Assembly (NCBI RefSeq): GCF_008386505.1
Contig: NZ_VUNZ01000001.1
Span: 1,667,937 to 1,731,936, forward strand
DNA from: Chryseobacterium sediminis
GTDB taxonomy: Bacteria; Bacteroidota; Bacteroidia; Flavobacteriales; Weeksellaceae
Direction: 5' to 3'
Length of the DNA: 64,000 bases
In this document: positions 1 through 6,822 of the stretch, in pieces
Layout: each line of letters starts with the position of its first letter
Position numbering within the stretch: the stretch's first letter is position 1
The notes under the pieces: generated by a model
Databases searched by the model: none
Told to the model about the DNA's origin: nothing
The model's input: the letters and a program-made list of their open reading frames with translations, nothing else
Program-made: the position numbers and the translations under genes

Positions 1-137
1 ATTTGTATCAGACAAAAGAGATCAACAATCTCATAGTTAAGACTTAACCAAGAAATAATAATAAGGTTGAGCTGAAGAAAGTCTTTGAAAAAAGATGTTT
101 GAAAATAAAAATAATAATAACCCATTAAAACCAGAAT
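1..137. other. Leader upstream of first R-body gene
   Basis: No coding sequence is supported here. It is A-rich with two AATAATAATAA-type stretches (about 51-62 and 109-120) and directly precedes the first RebB-like gene. It may be the intergenic region of a Reb locus that continues to the left of the window. No convincing TTG/TAnnTTTG promoter pair was found. Confidence 0.4.
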
Positions 138-353
138 ATGGCAGAAACCGTAAACACCCAGACTACAGATGCAGTAACGCAGACCAATGTTACCGTACTT
201 GGTGAGTCTCCCGCACAGGCTATGAGTATGCTTTACCAGATGGCCACGCATGCCAGTGGAATTTCCATTCAGAATTCTGTAACCAATCAGCAGAACTTGA
301 ACCAGCTCAACCCTGCGATTGTTGCAGATGCCATTAAAATTTTAAAAGGATAA
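138..353 (+). CDS. RebB-family R-body protein (divergent copy)
   Basis: This 71-residue protein belongs to the RebB ('killing trait') family, whose members polymerise into R-bodies, the coiled protein ribbons first known from Caedibacter. The N-terminus carries the family signature TTDAVTQTNVTVLGESPAQA, followed by a helix with HASGISIQNSVTNQQN, and it ends VADAIKILKG. These match the five copies at 3079-4705, with a shorter middle. It has no signal peptide and should be cytoplasmic. It lies 17 bp before the next gene on the same strand and probably starts the operon that runs to 2613. Family assignment is firm; the role of this divergent copy (scaffold, nucleator or minor subunit) is inference. 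Confidence 0.82.
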   Translation: MAETVNTQTTDAVTQTNVTVLGESPAQAMSMLYQMATHASGISIQNSVTNQQNLNQLNPAIVADAIKILKG

Positions 354-370
354 TATAAAACCTTACAATC

Positions 371-886
371 ATGAGTGAACACAACAGTGAAACCCAACAA
401 TCCCAGGCAGCAAATGCTACCACTCCGGCGGAAAAAGCTGTAGTATTTGTGAACAGTGAGGTACTGGCCCCGCCTAAGGCTTCCCCAATGACCGGAGTAA
501 CAAAAGTAATGATAGAACAGTCTACAGGAATGATGGTTCAGGATTTACAGTCTTTTTTGAAAGGATTTGAGCAGGTAGGCCTGATTGCATTAAGCAGACT
601 CGCCAATAATTTACTGACGTATGGAACGACTTTCGGGCCGGCTCCGGGCAGTAAGGACACCTCCACTCAGATGGCAGAGCAACTGCAAGGCCAGGATGCA
701 GGAAAAGGAAATGAAATGATGAAAGATTTATTCAAAATGGTAAGTGAATATGCTGAAGTGAAGGCTAAAATTTCCAATACTATTTATAATGTCAACACAT
801 CTCCGGTTCCTGCCGCTCTTCCATCTCCCCCATCGTTTACGGAAGTTTCTCCTGAGGTTGAAGATCCCGAAAAAAAAAACGAGTAG
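371..886 (+). CDS. Reb-locus protein, possibly frameshifted at A10
   Basis: A 171-residue protein of uncertain function. Residues about 35-95 (MTGVTKVMIEQSTGMMVQDL onward, then a hydrophobic helix near GLIALSRLANNLLTYGTTFG) resemble the helical, STG-containing core of RebB-type proteins, so it may be a distant relative. The C-terminus is a Pro/Glu-rich linker ending at a run of ten A (870-879) followed by GAG-TAG. A one-base shift at the run continues in an open frame without a stop to 1113, extending the same kind of Pro/Glu/Lys linker. The intact product could therefore be about 247 residues. The shift could be programmed slippage, phase variation or an assembly error. Confidence 0.6.
   Translation: MSEHNSETQQSQAANATTPAEKAVVFVNSEVLAPPKASPMTGVTKVMIEQSTGMMVQDLQSFLKGFEQVGLIALSRLANNLLTYGTTFGPAPGSKDTSTQMAEQLQGQDAGKGNEMMKDLFKMVSEYAEVKAKISNTIYNVNTSPVPAALPSPPSFTEVSPEVEDPEKKNE
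870..879 (+). other. A10 homopolymer, candidate slippage site
   Basis: Ten consecutive A lie five bases before the stop codon of the gene that starts at 371. Adding one A, or a -1 slip, moves the ribosome into the frame that runs to 1113. Runs of nine or more A are known sites of polymerase slippage and of phase-variable indels. Confidence 0.5.
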
Positions 887-924
887 ATCCGGTTCCGGAA
901 GAAGTCTCATCAGAAAAGGAAGGT

Positions 925-1113
925 ATGAGAAAAAGCTTTATCACGGCTGATCATGGGGGAAAATTAGTATTAAAGTCAGTAAAACTGACACAGCCACTCG
1001 TAAAACCAGAGATTAAGGAAGCAGTAATTCCTTCAGTAGAGCTTGAAATTAACCAAAAGAAAAAAACAATAATAAGCCAACTTCTTGAAAAAATTAAAAT
1101 AAATAAAAGATGA
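925..1113 (+). CDS. Small basic Reb-locus protein or C-terminus of upstream gene
   Basis: A 62-residue lysine-rich product if translation starts at the ATG at 925. No family is recognised. The same frame is open leftwards through 880-924 (reading RVDPVPEEVSSEKEG) into the A10 run, so this may be the C-terminal part of the 371 gene after a frameshift. The stop TGA overlaps the next start in an ATGA motif at 1110-1113, which indicates translational coupling and argues that this frame is really translated. A purine-rich AAGGAAGG lies only one base from the ATG, too close for a normal ribosome binding site. Confidence 0.5.
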   Translation: MRKSFITADHGGKLVLKSVKLTQPLVKPEIKEAVIPSVELEINQKKKTIISQLLEKIKINKR

Positions 1114-1940
1114 ATTATTCTTCAACAACTAAACCCGCCAAAATTTTAAATCTAGAAAGTTTAAATGATTTAAATGAACGACTTTACCTGACGCGAAGTA
1201 ATGATATTTCTTATTTTGACCCGAAAAGTACTGATGCCAAAAAAACCGATCATAATGCAGAGCGTATTGTATTTAATCTTCAGACCTCCAATATTAATAT
1301 TCAGCCTTCTATACGACTGGTCAACTGCATCAACAGGGGAAATAAAAGGTACAATTATTTCCAGTCTTTTGTAGTGGAACCTAAAGATAAGTCAACGGGA
1401 ATTGCTGTAATCATGGTTAAACTGGATGATCCGAAAGCTTTTTACTGTAACGTCAGAATTTTACCTTTTACAACCTTAAGTGAAATTGCAGTTCCGGATC
1501 TTGATTCAAAGTTTTTAACAATCAATCTTGAAAAGGCAAAATGGATTCTTAAAACTGATATCACAATTACACCATCTGATACGGGAGAAGCCCAATATTC
1601 GGTACATGACGTAGATGTAGCTTCTATTTCCGAATTGATAAGTCAAGAAGATATAATCACATTAAAAAGAGAACTGGAATTCCAGGCTTCTAAGTTGATT
1701 GCACACTATTTCCAGGAAATCCTGAGCATAATTGTGAACGAAAACCCTCCAAACAACGGCAGGCTTCCTGTGATTCCTGATGATTATATCCTTACTCTGC
1801 CTGCTAATCAGTTAAAAGAGATGTTGTCTGCCAGTGCTGTGTCCGCCTGTATTGCTTTGGAAATTACAGGATATAATGTAGTAAAAGATATCAATCTGGA
1901 TTGGAGAGCTGCAGCAGCATACATCAATTATCTGCTGTAA
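1110..1940 (+). CDS. Conserved-looking protein of R-body locus, function unknown
   Basis: A 276-residue soluble protein with no signal peptide, membrane segment or motif I recognise. The N-terminal two-thirds is beta-rich with many polar strands (for example RIVFNLQTSNINIQPSIRLV), and the last third is helical and ends near a Trp-Arg-Ala-Ala motif. It is coupled to the upstream frame by a 4-bp ATGA overlap and sits in the middle of the Reb operon. Its place between RebB-like genes suggests a role in R-body assembly or regulation, which is inference from position only. Confidence 0.6.
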   Translation: MNYSSTTKPAKILNLESLNDLNERLYLTRSNDISYFDPKSTDAKKTDHNAERIVFNLQTSNINIQPSIRLVNCINRGNKRYNYFQSFVVEPKDKSTGIAVIMVKLDDPKAFYCNVRILPFTTLSEIAVPDLDSKFLTINLEKAKWILKTDITITPSDTGEAQYSVHDVDVASISELISQEDIITLKRELEFQASKLIAHYFQEILSIIVNENPPNNGRLPVIPDDYILTLPANQLKEMLSASAVSACIALEITGYNVVKDINLDWRAAAAYINYLL

Positions 1941-1978
1941 GTAAACGCTCTCTTTTTTCAACACTCAAAACAATACTT

Positions 1979-2362
1979 ATGCGCAGAAGAATCCGTAAGA
2001 AGGCCCCCGCTCAGAAACCTCCGGTACCTGTAACGGAACCTGAAATCATCGACAAAGAAATCATGCCTTTTGTTTTAAGACATGAAGATGAAATCATCAA
2101 TTATATCAGGGATAAAGCCGTAAAAGAGACTATGAAATCTCTCGCCCCACTGCTGGAAAAGCTGGAAGAAGCGGTGAAACAGCAAGAATCTCCTCAGGCA
2201 CAGGTCGTCACACCAGCTCCGGCTGATCCTCCTATGATGAACTACGAAGAACAATTGAAAAGACTTCAGGAGGCATCTACGGCAAAGGTAAAAGAGAAGG
2301 AACTTAAAATTATGGACCGAATGAATAAACTGAATGCCAGATTTGGTAATATCCGTCCATAA
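1979..2362 (+). CDS. Charged coiled-coil-like protein of R-body locus
   Basis: A 127-residue highly charged protein, unrecognised. It starts with a basic cluster (MRRRIRKKAP), then a Pro-rich stretch, then long Glu/Lys/Gln-rich helices with heptad-like spacing (about residues 40-75 and 95-127). I chose the ATG at 1979 over 1901 because the earlier start would overlap the preceding gene by 40 bp and adds an unusual Ser-rich leader. The alternative would give 153 residues. It is followed 23 bp later by a short RebB-like gene and is probably part of the same operon. Confidence 0.55.
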   Translation: MRRRIRKKAPAQKPPVPVTEPEIIDKEIMPFVLRHEDEIINYIRDKAVKETMKSLAPLLEKLEEAVKQQESPQAQVVTPAPADPPMMNYEEQLKRLQEASTAKVKEKELKIMDRMNKLNARFGNIRP

Positions 2363-2385
2363 AAACATCAAAACCAACAGATATT

Positions 2386-2613
2386 ATGAACGAAATTGAT
2401 ACTATAATCATGGGAATGTCTACGGCTGTACCTAACGCTATTTCAACACAGGTAAGCGCACATTCTACGGGTGCAATGCAGATCAATTCTGCCTTGAACC
2501 AACAACGAAATAACATGACCGCCATCGGCAGCTATGTCATGGGCTTAAAAAAAATGAGTCCAAAGAATATGAAAATAAAAGAACTGGAGACCATTAGAAA
2601 AGGACGTTTCTAA
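2386..2613 (+). CDS. Short divergent RebB-like protein
   Basis: A 75-residue protein that keeps the central RebB core: AVPNAISTQVSAHSTGAMQI then NSALNQQRNNM, aligning with the SAAHSTGIMFENAVNAQNQQN core of the tandem copies. It lacks the usual TDAVTQ N-terminal motif and the VADAVSIAK C-terminus; instead it has a basic tail (KKMSPKNMKIKELE). It is the last gene of the first block in the locus, and 465 bp of apparently non-coding DNA follows before the rebB array. It could be a minor subunit or an assembly-limiting paralogue, which is inference. Confidence 0.65.
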   Translation: MNEIDTIIMGMSTAVPNAISTQVSAHSTGAMQINSALNQQRNNMTAIGSYVMGLKKMSPKNMKIKELETIRKGRF

Positions 2614-3078
2614 TTTCAGTTCAACTCAAACCACGGATGCGGTTTATTTTCTCTGTAAAGATGAAATCCGGTGCCCTCAGCATATACAATCAGGTCAACA
2701 TTTATTTTGCACCGTTTTTCAGATGCTGTTTATGTACAGAAACAATTATTCAGAATCCATCTTTAGCCCAAAGGAAGCCAGCATTGCCAGCATACCTACA
2801 GCAGAAATGTATTTTTAAGACAGATATTAAAAATAAAAACCGCATCCTTTTTATCATGAAATATGCTTTAAACTCATACAGGTTTTACAGATAGGGGTTT
2901 CAATCATTGTATTCAGAGCCACCCTTCAAGTCTAATTTATTCATAACCTGTTAATATCAATGCCTTTGAAATGTATTCATCTGCAGAATCTGTAGTGAGT
3001 TTAAAATAAAATAGAAAACTAGTTTACCTCAATAATTATTAACCGAGATCAGATCTCAACAAAAAAACAAAAACAATT
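2614..3078. other. Non-coding spacer before the rebB array
   Basis: A 465-bp spacer. The only plus-strand frame inside (2637-2894) has unlikely composition (clusters of Cys, Tyr and Phe) and no relatives I recognise, so I treat the region as regulatory. A weak -7-like TGCCTTTG lies near 2961. The promoter of the rebB array is expected between about 2900 and 3060. Confidence 0.4.
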
Positions 3079-3336
3079 ATGCCAGTTAATGAACAAATCA
3101 CAGACGCAGTAACGCAATCTAATGTGAAAGTAGTAGGAGAATCTCCTGCAATGGCTTTGGCCAACGTGTATCAATCTGCAGCACATTCTACAGGAATTAT
3201 GTTTGAAAATGCAGTGAATGCACAAAACCAACAGAATATTCTAGGTCAGGCAGCTACCACTCAGGGTATTCTGCAGATCTATAGCCTGGATACGGTAGCA
3301 GATGCGGTTTCCATTGCTAAGATTCTTAAGCCTTAA
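3079..3336 (+). CDS. rebB: RebB R-body structural protein, tandem copy 1
   Basis: An 85-residue RebB-family protein with the motifs ITDAVTQSNVKVVGESPAMA, AAHSTGIMFENAV and VADAVSIAKILKP. RebB-type proteins are the small structural subunits of R-bodies. It is the first of five tandem copies. Its start follows an A-rich leader (ACAAAAACAATT) that differs from the leader shared by copies 2-5. The second half (ILGQAATTQGILQIYSLDTV) is shared with copy 5 but not with copies 2-4. No signal peptide; a cytoplasmic polymer is expected. Confidence 0.88.
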   Translation: MPVNEQITDAVTQSNVKVVGESPAMALANVYQSAAHSTGIMFENAVNAQNQQNILGQAATTQGILQIYSLDTVADAVSIAKILKP

Positions 3337-3371
3337 TTTTTAAACTTTTTTAATAAAAGTAATTCTCTCAG

Positions 3372-3384
3372 CCGGAAAATCCGG
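3372..3384 (+). terminator. CCGG hairpin between rebB copies 1 and 2
   Basis: CCGG-AAAAT-CCGG with a short T-rich tract after it (CGTTTCTT). The stem is short (4 bp), so it may be a partial terminator, a processing site or an mRNA-stability element. The same arrangement recurs after each of the first four copies. Confidence 0.45.
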
Positions 3385-3416
3385 TCGTTTCTTAACCTAA
3401 ATAAACAATAATCATT

Positions 3417-3674
3417 ATGCCAGTTAACGAACAAATCACAGATGCAGTAACACAGTCTAACGTAAAGGTAGTAGCAGAATCACCTGCAATGGCTTTGAGT
3501 AACGTGTATCAAACTGCTGCCCATTCTACAGGAATTATGTTTGAAAATGCGATGACTGCTCAAAATCAGCACAACATCGTAACGCAGGCAGCTACTACGC
3601 AGGGTATCACTCAGATCTACAGTAAAGATACCATAGCTGATGCCATTTCTATAGCTAAAATCCTTAAACCTTAA
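3417..3674 (+). CDS. rebB: RebB R-body structural protein, tandem copy 2
   Basis: An 85-residue RebB-family subunit, differing from copy 1 at about a dozen positions. It has VVAESPAMALSNVYQTAAHS and a middle reading NAMTAQNQHNIVTQAATTQG, and ends IADAISIAKILKP with a unique YSKDT where the others have YSLDT. It shares the leader AATAAACAATAATCATTATG with copies 3-5. It is probably co-transcribed with the other copies but separated from them by hairpins, which may set the stoichiometry of the subunits. Confidence 0.88.
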   Translation: MPVNEQITDAVTQSNVKVVAESPAMALSNVYQTAAHSTGIMFENAMTAQNQHNIVTQAATTQGITQIYSKDTIADAISIAKILKP

Positions 3675-3712
3675 TCCATTTTTGCTGATCGCAAATAAAA
3701 CAATTTTATACC

Positions 3713-3727
3713 ACCGGAAAATCCGGT
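3713..3727 (+). terminator. ACCGG hairpin between rebB copies 2 and 3
   Basis: ACCGG-AAAAT-CCGGT, a 5-bp stem followed by TATTTTAA. It occupies the same position as the hairpins after copies 1, 3 and 4. Confidence 0.45.
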
Positions 3728-3756
3728 TATTTTAACCCAAATAAACAATAATCATT

Positions 3757-4014
3757 ATGCCAGTAAACGAAAAAATCACAGACGCAGTAACACAATCCAA
3801 CGTAAAAGTAGTAGCAGAATCTCCTGCAATGGCACTTGCCAACGTATATCAGTCAGCTGCACATTCTACAGGAATCATGTTTGAAAATGCAGTGAATACA
3901 CAAAATCAACAAAATATTGTCACTCAGGCAGCTACTACACAAGGTATCACTCAGATCTACAGTCTGGATACCATTGCTGATGCTGTTTCTATGGCTAAAA
4001 TCCTTAATCCGTAA
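3757..4014 (+). CDS. rebB: RebB R-body structural protein, tandem copy 3
   Basis: An 85-residue RebB-family subunit with MPVNEKITDAVTQ (Lys where the other copies have Gln), NTQNQQNIVTQAATTQGITQ and the end ADAVSMAKILNP. The 3' end, including ATGGCTAAAATCCTTAATCCG and the following TAATCCATTTTT, is almost identical to copy 4, which indicates recent duplication or gene conversion between copies 3 and 4. Confidence 0.88.
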   Translation: MPVNEKITDAVTQSNVKVVAESPAMALANVYQSAAHSTGIMFENAVNTQNQQNIVTQAATTQGITQIYSLDTIADAVSMAKILNP

Positions 4015-4050
4015 TCCATTTTTGCGAAAAGCTTAAGTACATTGTCCGAA

Positions 4051-4075
4051 CAACCGGAAAAACCGGTTGTTTTTT
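4051..4075 (+). terminator. Strongest intercopy hairpin, rebB copies 3/4
   Basis: CAACCGG-AAAAA-CCGGTTG followed directly by six T (4070-4075). With a 7-bp perfect stem and a T-run, this has the full form of an intrinsic terminator, although the downstream copy is only 24 bp away. It may attenuate readthrough inside the array. Confidence 0.6.
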
Positions 4076-4098
4076 AACCCAAATAAACAATAATCATT

Positions 4099-4356
4099 AT
4101 GCCAGTAAACGAACAAATCACAGACGCAGTAACACAATCGAATGTAAAGGTAGTTGCAGAATCTCCTGCAGTAGCTTTAAGCAACGTATACCAGACCGCA
4201 GCCCATTCTACAGGAATCATGTTTGAAAACGCAGTGAGCGCACAAAACCAACAGAACATTGTTACTCAGGCAGCTACCACACAGGGTGTCGCACAGATCT
4301 ACAGTCTGGATACCATTGCTGATGCTGTTTCTATGGCTAAAATCCTTAATCCGTAA
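4099..4356 (+). CDS. rebB: RebB R-body structural protein, tandem copy 4
   Basis: An 85-residue RebB-family subunit, distinguished by ESPAVALSNVYQTAAHS (Val for Met), AVSAQNQQNIVTQ and TTQGVAQIYSLD. The family motifs TDAVTQSNVKVV and HSTGIMFENAV are intact. It shares the leader and spacing of copies 2, 3 and 5. Confidence 0.88.
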   Translation: MPVNEQITDAVTQSNVKVVAESPAVALSNVYQTAAHSTGIMFENAVSAQNQQNIVTQAATTQGVAQIYSLDTIADAVSMAKILNP

Positions 4357-4398
4357 TCCATTTTTAAGGAAAGCTTAAATAAATAATTAATCAAACAA

Positions 4399-4410
4399 CC
4401 GGAAATCCGG
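4399..4410 (+). terminator. CCGG hairpin between rebB copies 4 and 5
   Basis: CCGG-AAAT-CCGG followed by ATATTTTTAA. The stem is short; it is the fourth member of the intercopy hairpin series. Confidence 0.42.
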
Positions 4411-4441
4411 ATATTTTTAACCCAAATAAACAATAATCATT

Positions 4442-4705
4442 ATGCCAGTAAACGAACAAATCACAGACGCAGTAACGCAATCGAACGTAAAAGTAGTAGC
4501 AGAATCTCCTGCAATGGCTTTAAGTAACGTATATCAATCTGCTGCACATTCTACAGGAATCATGTTTGAAAATGCAGTGAATGCACAAAACCAACAGAAC
4601 ATTTTAGGTCAGGCAGCTACCACTCAGGGTATTCTGCAGATCTATAGTCTGGATACGGTAGCAGATGCGGTTTCTATTGCTAAAGTATTGAATCCTAAAT
4701 TATAG
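4442..4705 (+). CDS. rebB: RebB R-body structural protein, tandem copy 5
   Basis: An 87-residue RebB-family subunit and the last of the array. Its N-terminal half resembles copies 2-4 (VVAESPAMALSNVY). Its C-terminal half (ILGQAATTQGILQIYSLDTV) is close to copy 1 at both protein and DNA level, so the gene looks mosaic. It ends VLNPKL, two residues longer than the others. A strong bidirectional-looking terminator follows 21 bp after the stop codon. Confidence 0.88.
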   Translation: MPVNEQITDAVTQSNVKVVAESPAMALSNVYQSAAHSTGIMFENAVNAQNQQNILGQAATTQGILQIYSLDTVADAVSIAKVLNPKL

Positions 4706-4726
4706 TGTATTTTTAGATTTCTTGTT

Positions 4727-4764
4727 ATCAGGGAGTGCATTCATGTACTCCCTGATTCTTTTTT
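4727..4764. terminator. Terminator closing the rebB array
   Basis: A perfect 10-bp inverted repeat ATCAGGGAGT / ACTCCCTGAT with a 10-base loop, followed on the plus strand by TCTTTTTT. It lies between the convergent rebB array and the response-regulator gene. Confidence 0.85.
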
Positions 4765-4772
4765 GGATACAA

Positions 4773-5450
4773 CTATTTATCAAATAATATGATTTCGTTC
4801 GGATCTATAACCTGATTCTGTACTGCATAAATAACAAGCCCGGCCATATTTTTCACTCCTGTTTTGATCATAAGGTTTGTTTTATGGGTCTCTACAGTTT
4901 TGGGAGAAATAAAAAGAGAATCTGCTATTTCCTTAGTACTCAGCTGCTGACAAACCAGTCGCAGAACATCAACTTCTCTATCGGTAAGCTCATTCTTAGA
5001 AAAGGCATGAAACTCCGGAAGTTTATTGGAAAGCTGACTTCTCATGACATCAATCTGATCATTGGAAAAGTAATGTCCTGTATGGTAAACAGTTTTGATG
5101 ACAGCCAATAATTCTTCTAATTCAATTTCTTTGGGCAAAAAAGCGTGGGCTCCCATTTTCAGCATTTGCCCCATGAATGAACGGCGGTAAAAACTGGAAA
5201 GAACAATGATTTTTGTTTCAGTTTCCCTTTTGGCCAGTTCTGTCATTACTTCAAGGCCATCACCATTGGTCATTCTGAGGTCCAGAATCAGAATATCTAA
5301 AGATCCGGAATCCTCAGTGAGAAACTGATAACCTCCTGTTGAGGTCAGTGTAACCTGATAATCCTCATTCTTATCAATATAGTTTTTCAAAAGCTGTACA
5401 AACAGCAGATCGTCATCTACAATTCCGATTTTAATTTTTGTGTGTTCCAT
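4773..5450 (-). CDS. NarL/LuxR-type response regulator
   Basis: A 225-residue two-component response regulator. Residues 5-125 form the receiver domain with the acidic pocket D12-D14, phosphoacceptor D57 (ILDLRM) and the conserved Lys in FLPKE. Residues about 155-215 are a LuxR-type HTH (LTDREVDVLRLVCQQLSTKE, SPKTVETHKTNL). It starts 8 bp after the kinase gene on the same strand, so the two are one operon. The operon converges on the rebB array, and control of R-body genes is the simplest hypothesis but is not shown by the sequence. Confidence 0.9.
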   Translation of the reverse strand: MEHTKIKIGIVDDDLLFVQLLKNYIDKNEDYQVTLTSTGGYQFLTEDSGSLDILILDLRMTNGDGLEVMTELAKRETETKIIVLSSFYRRSFMGQMLKMGAHAFLPKEIELEELLAVIKTVYHTGHYFSNDQIDVMRSQLSNKLPEFHAFSKNELTDREVDVLRLVCQQLSTKEIADSLFISPKTVETHKTNLMIKTGVKNMAGLVIYAVQNQVIDPNEIILFDK

Positions 5451-5458
5451 GTTTATTT

Positions 5459-6208
5459 TTATTGTATAGCCATACAGGCTATGAATTTTGTGCCTTTTTC
5501 AGGCTGTGTTTTAAGTTTATAAATGGCTTTTATTTTTTGTGCCCTTGACTGAATATTTCTCAATCCGATACCTCCCGAGTGGGTTTGCATGATAAAACCT
5601 CTCCCGTTATCTTCTATGGTAAGCATCAGATAGTTTAGAGATATTCTTAGGGATACATCTACTCTGGTGGCTTCAGCATGTTTCAAAATATTGGTGATCA
5701 ATTCCTGAACGATTCTGAAAAGATTTAGTTTTACAGGGCTGCTGATCGGAGTTCTTATCGTAATATGGTGGAAAATGACCTCTATATTTTTATTAACCTG
5801 TTCAAGATAATCTGCAATTAAATCTGCCAGTTCAACCTCATCAAGATCCGGCGGTGTAAGATTATGGGACAGTTCCCTTATCAGCTGCATAGATTTTTTT
5901 AAATCACGATTAAGCTCTTCCTGGTTTTTATCTGTAAGATTTAAACGGATGAGATTCAATTGTGAGATAATATTATCATGAAGTTCTTCTGCCAGACGTT
6001 CCCTGTCCTGTTCCTGTAAAAGCAGTGTATTTTCCCAGTATTCCTTTTTTGTATTCCGGACCAGCTGAGAAACTTTCTGCTTATTTTTCTTTATACTTCT
6101 CAAATAATTAATAACCAATAACGTAATGAATAACGTTGTTAAAAAAAATAGTCCAATACCGATCCATATCCATAGAACTATCTGATCCTGATTTTCCCAA
6201 CGCCACAT
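5459..6208 (-). CDS. Sensor histidine kinase (HisKA_3 type)
   Basis: A 249-residue membrane histidine kinase of the NarX/DesK class. It has one clear N-terminal membrane segment (about residues 11-35), a HisKA_3 dimerisation helix with phospho-acceptor H77 (ERLAEELHDNIISQLN), and a HATPase_c domain with N-box (VQELITNILKHAEA), G1 box (IEDNGRGF) and GGIGLRNIQSRA. There is no extracytoplasmic sensor domain, so input probably comes from a partner. The first 31 bases overlap the end of the upstream 7-TM gene, which is a good candidate for that partner. It pairs with the regulator 8 bp downstream. Confidence 0.9.
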   Translation of the reverse strand: MWRWENQDQIVLWIWIGIGLFFLTTLFITLLVINYLRSIKKNKQKVSQLVRNTKKEYWENTLLLQEQDRERLAEELHDNIISQLNLIRLNLTDKNQEELNRDLKKSMQLIRELSHNLTPPDLDEVELADLIADYLEQVNKNIEVIFHHITIRTPISSPVKLNLFRIVQELITNILKHAEATRVDVSLRISLNYLMLTIEDNGRGFIMQTHSGGIGLRNIQSRAQKIKAIYKLKTQPEKGTKFIACMAIQ

Positions 6209-6822
6209 CCCAGATTAATAAAAGCAATATAAAAAGACAATAGCAAGATGCCTCTGAAAAGCCAGATAGGAGCTACCCAACTTAAATGGTTGCTGATTAA
6301 AAAATTAAAGGTAGTGGATATGATGCATTCAATAGAAAAAAACAGGAAAACAATGATGTTCACGATAAACATATCCCTGTCTGCCCTACCTTCCCTGATA
6401 ATCTTCATAAAATAAGAGGCGGCATAACTACAAATAATAATACTGGTGATAATATTGGAATAAAAAGTAACCTGCGTATCATCTTGCACATACAACACAT
6501 TCATAATCAGCGCCAAAATTGCATAACCATAGATCATCCATCTTAACTCGCGGGAAAGCTGAATGTAATAAATGTTATAAATCACAGTAAGAATCATTAA
6601 GCCAAAAAACTGGCTCAATGTATAGTTGTAAATATTAAGTGTATTTAATTTCATCATCCGGTCCGCTAAGTCCGTCAGCTCCAGCATGAACTCTCCTGAG
6701 AGCAGTATAATCACAGGAAGTTTTGTTTTTATCCCTTCTCTTACCAATACAATCAGTCCTGTACATAAGACCAGGTTAATAGTAATCTGTAAATAAAGGG
6801 ATAAACTGTTATACGAAAACAC
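6178..6822 (-). CDS. 7-TM membrane protein, putative sensor partner
   Basis: A 214-residue integral membrane protein with about seven hydrophobic helices (near residues 8-27, 33-53, 70-90, 94-112, 117-139, 148-172, 182-203). It is not assigned to a named family. The start is a GTG overlapping the end of the upstream gene by 14 bases, since no ATG occurs before residue 46. It overlaps the kinase gene by 31 bases. The tight overlaps imply translational coupling with a kinase that lacks its own sensor domain, so a 7-TM signal-receiving role is inferred. Confidence 0.7.
   Translation of the reverse strand: MFSYNSLSLYLQITINLVLCTGLIVLVREGIKTKLPVIILLSGEFMLELTDLADRMMKLNTLNIYNYTLSQFFGLMILTVIYNIYYIQLSRELRWMIYGYAILALIMNVLYVQDDTQVTFYSNIITSIIICSYAASYFMKIIREGRADRDMFIVNIIVFLFFSIECIISTTFNFLISNHLSWVAPIWLFRGILLLSFYIAFINLGCGVGKIRIR

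Noticed and set aside
2637..2894. 85-codon plus-strand frame in the spacer before the rebB array
   Set aside because: Composition is odd (Cys/Tyr/Phe clusters), there is no leader or coupling with neighbours, and it resembles no family; treated as regulatory spacer.
3079..4705. Regular repeat array considered as CRISPR-like
   Set aside because: Units are about 340 bp and each contains an intact rebB gene; there are no short repeats with unique spacers.
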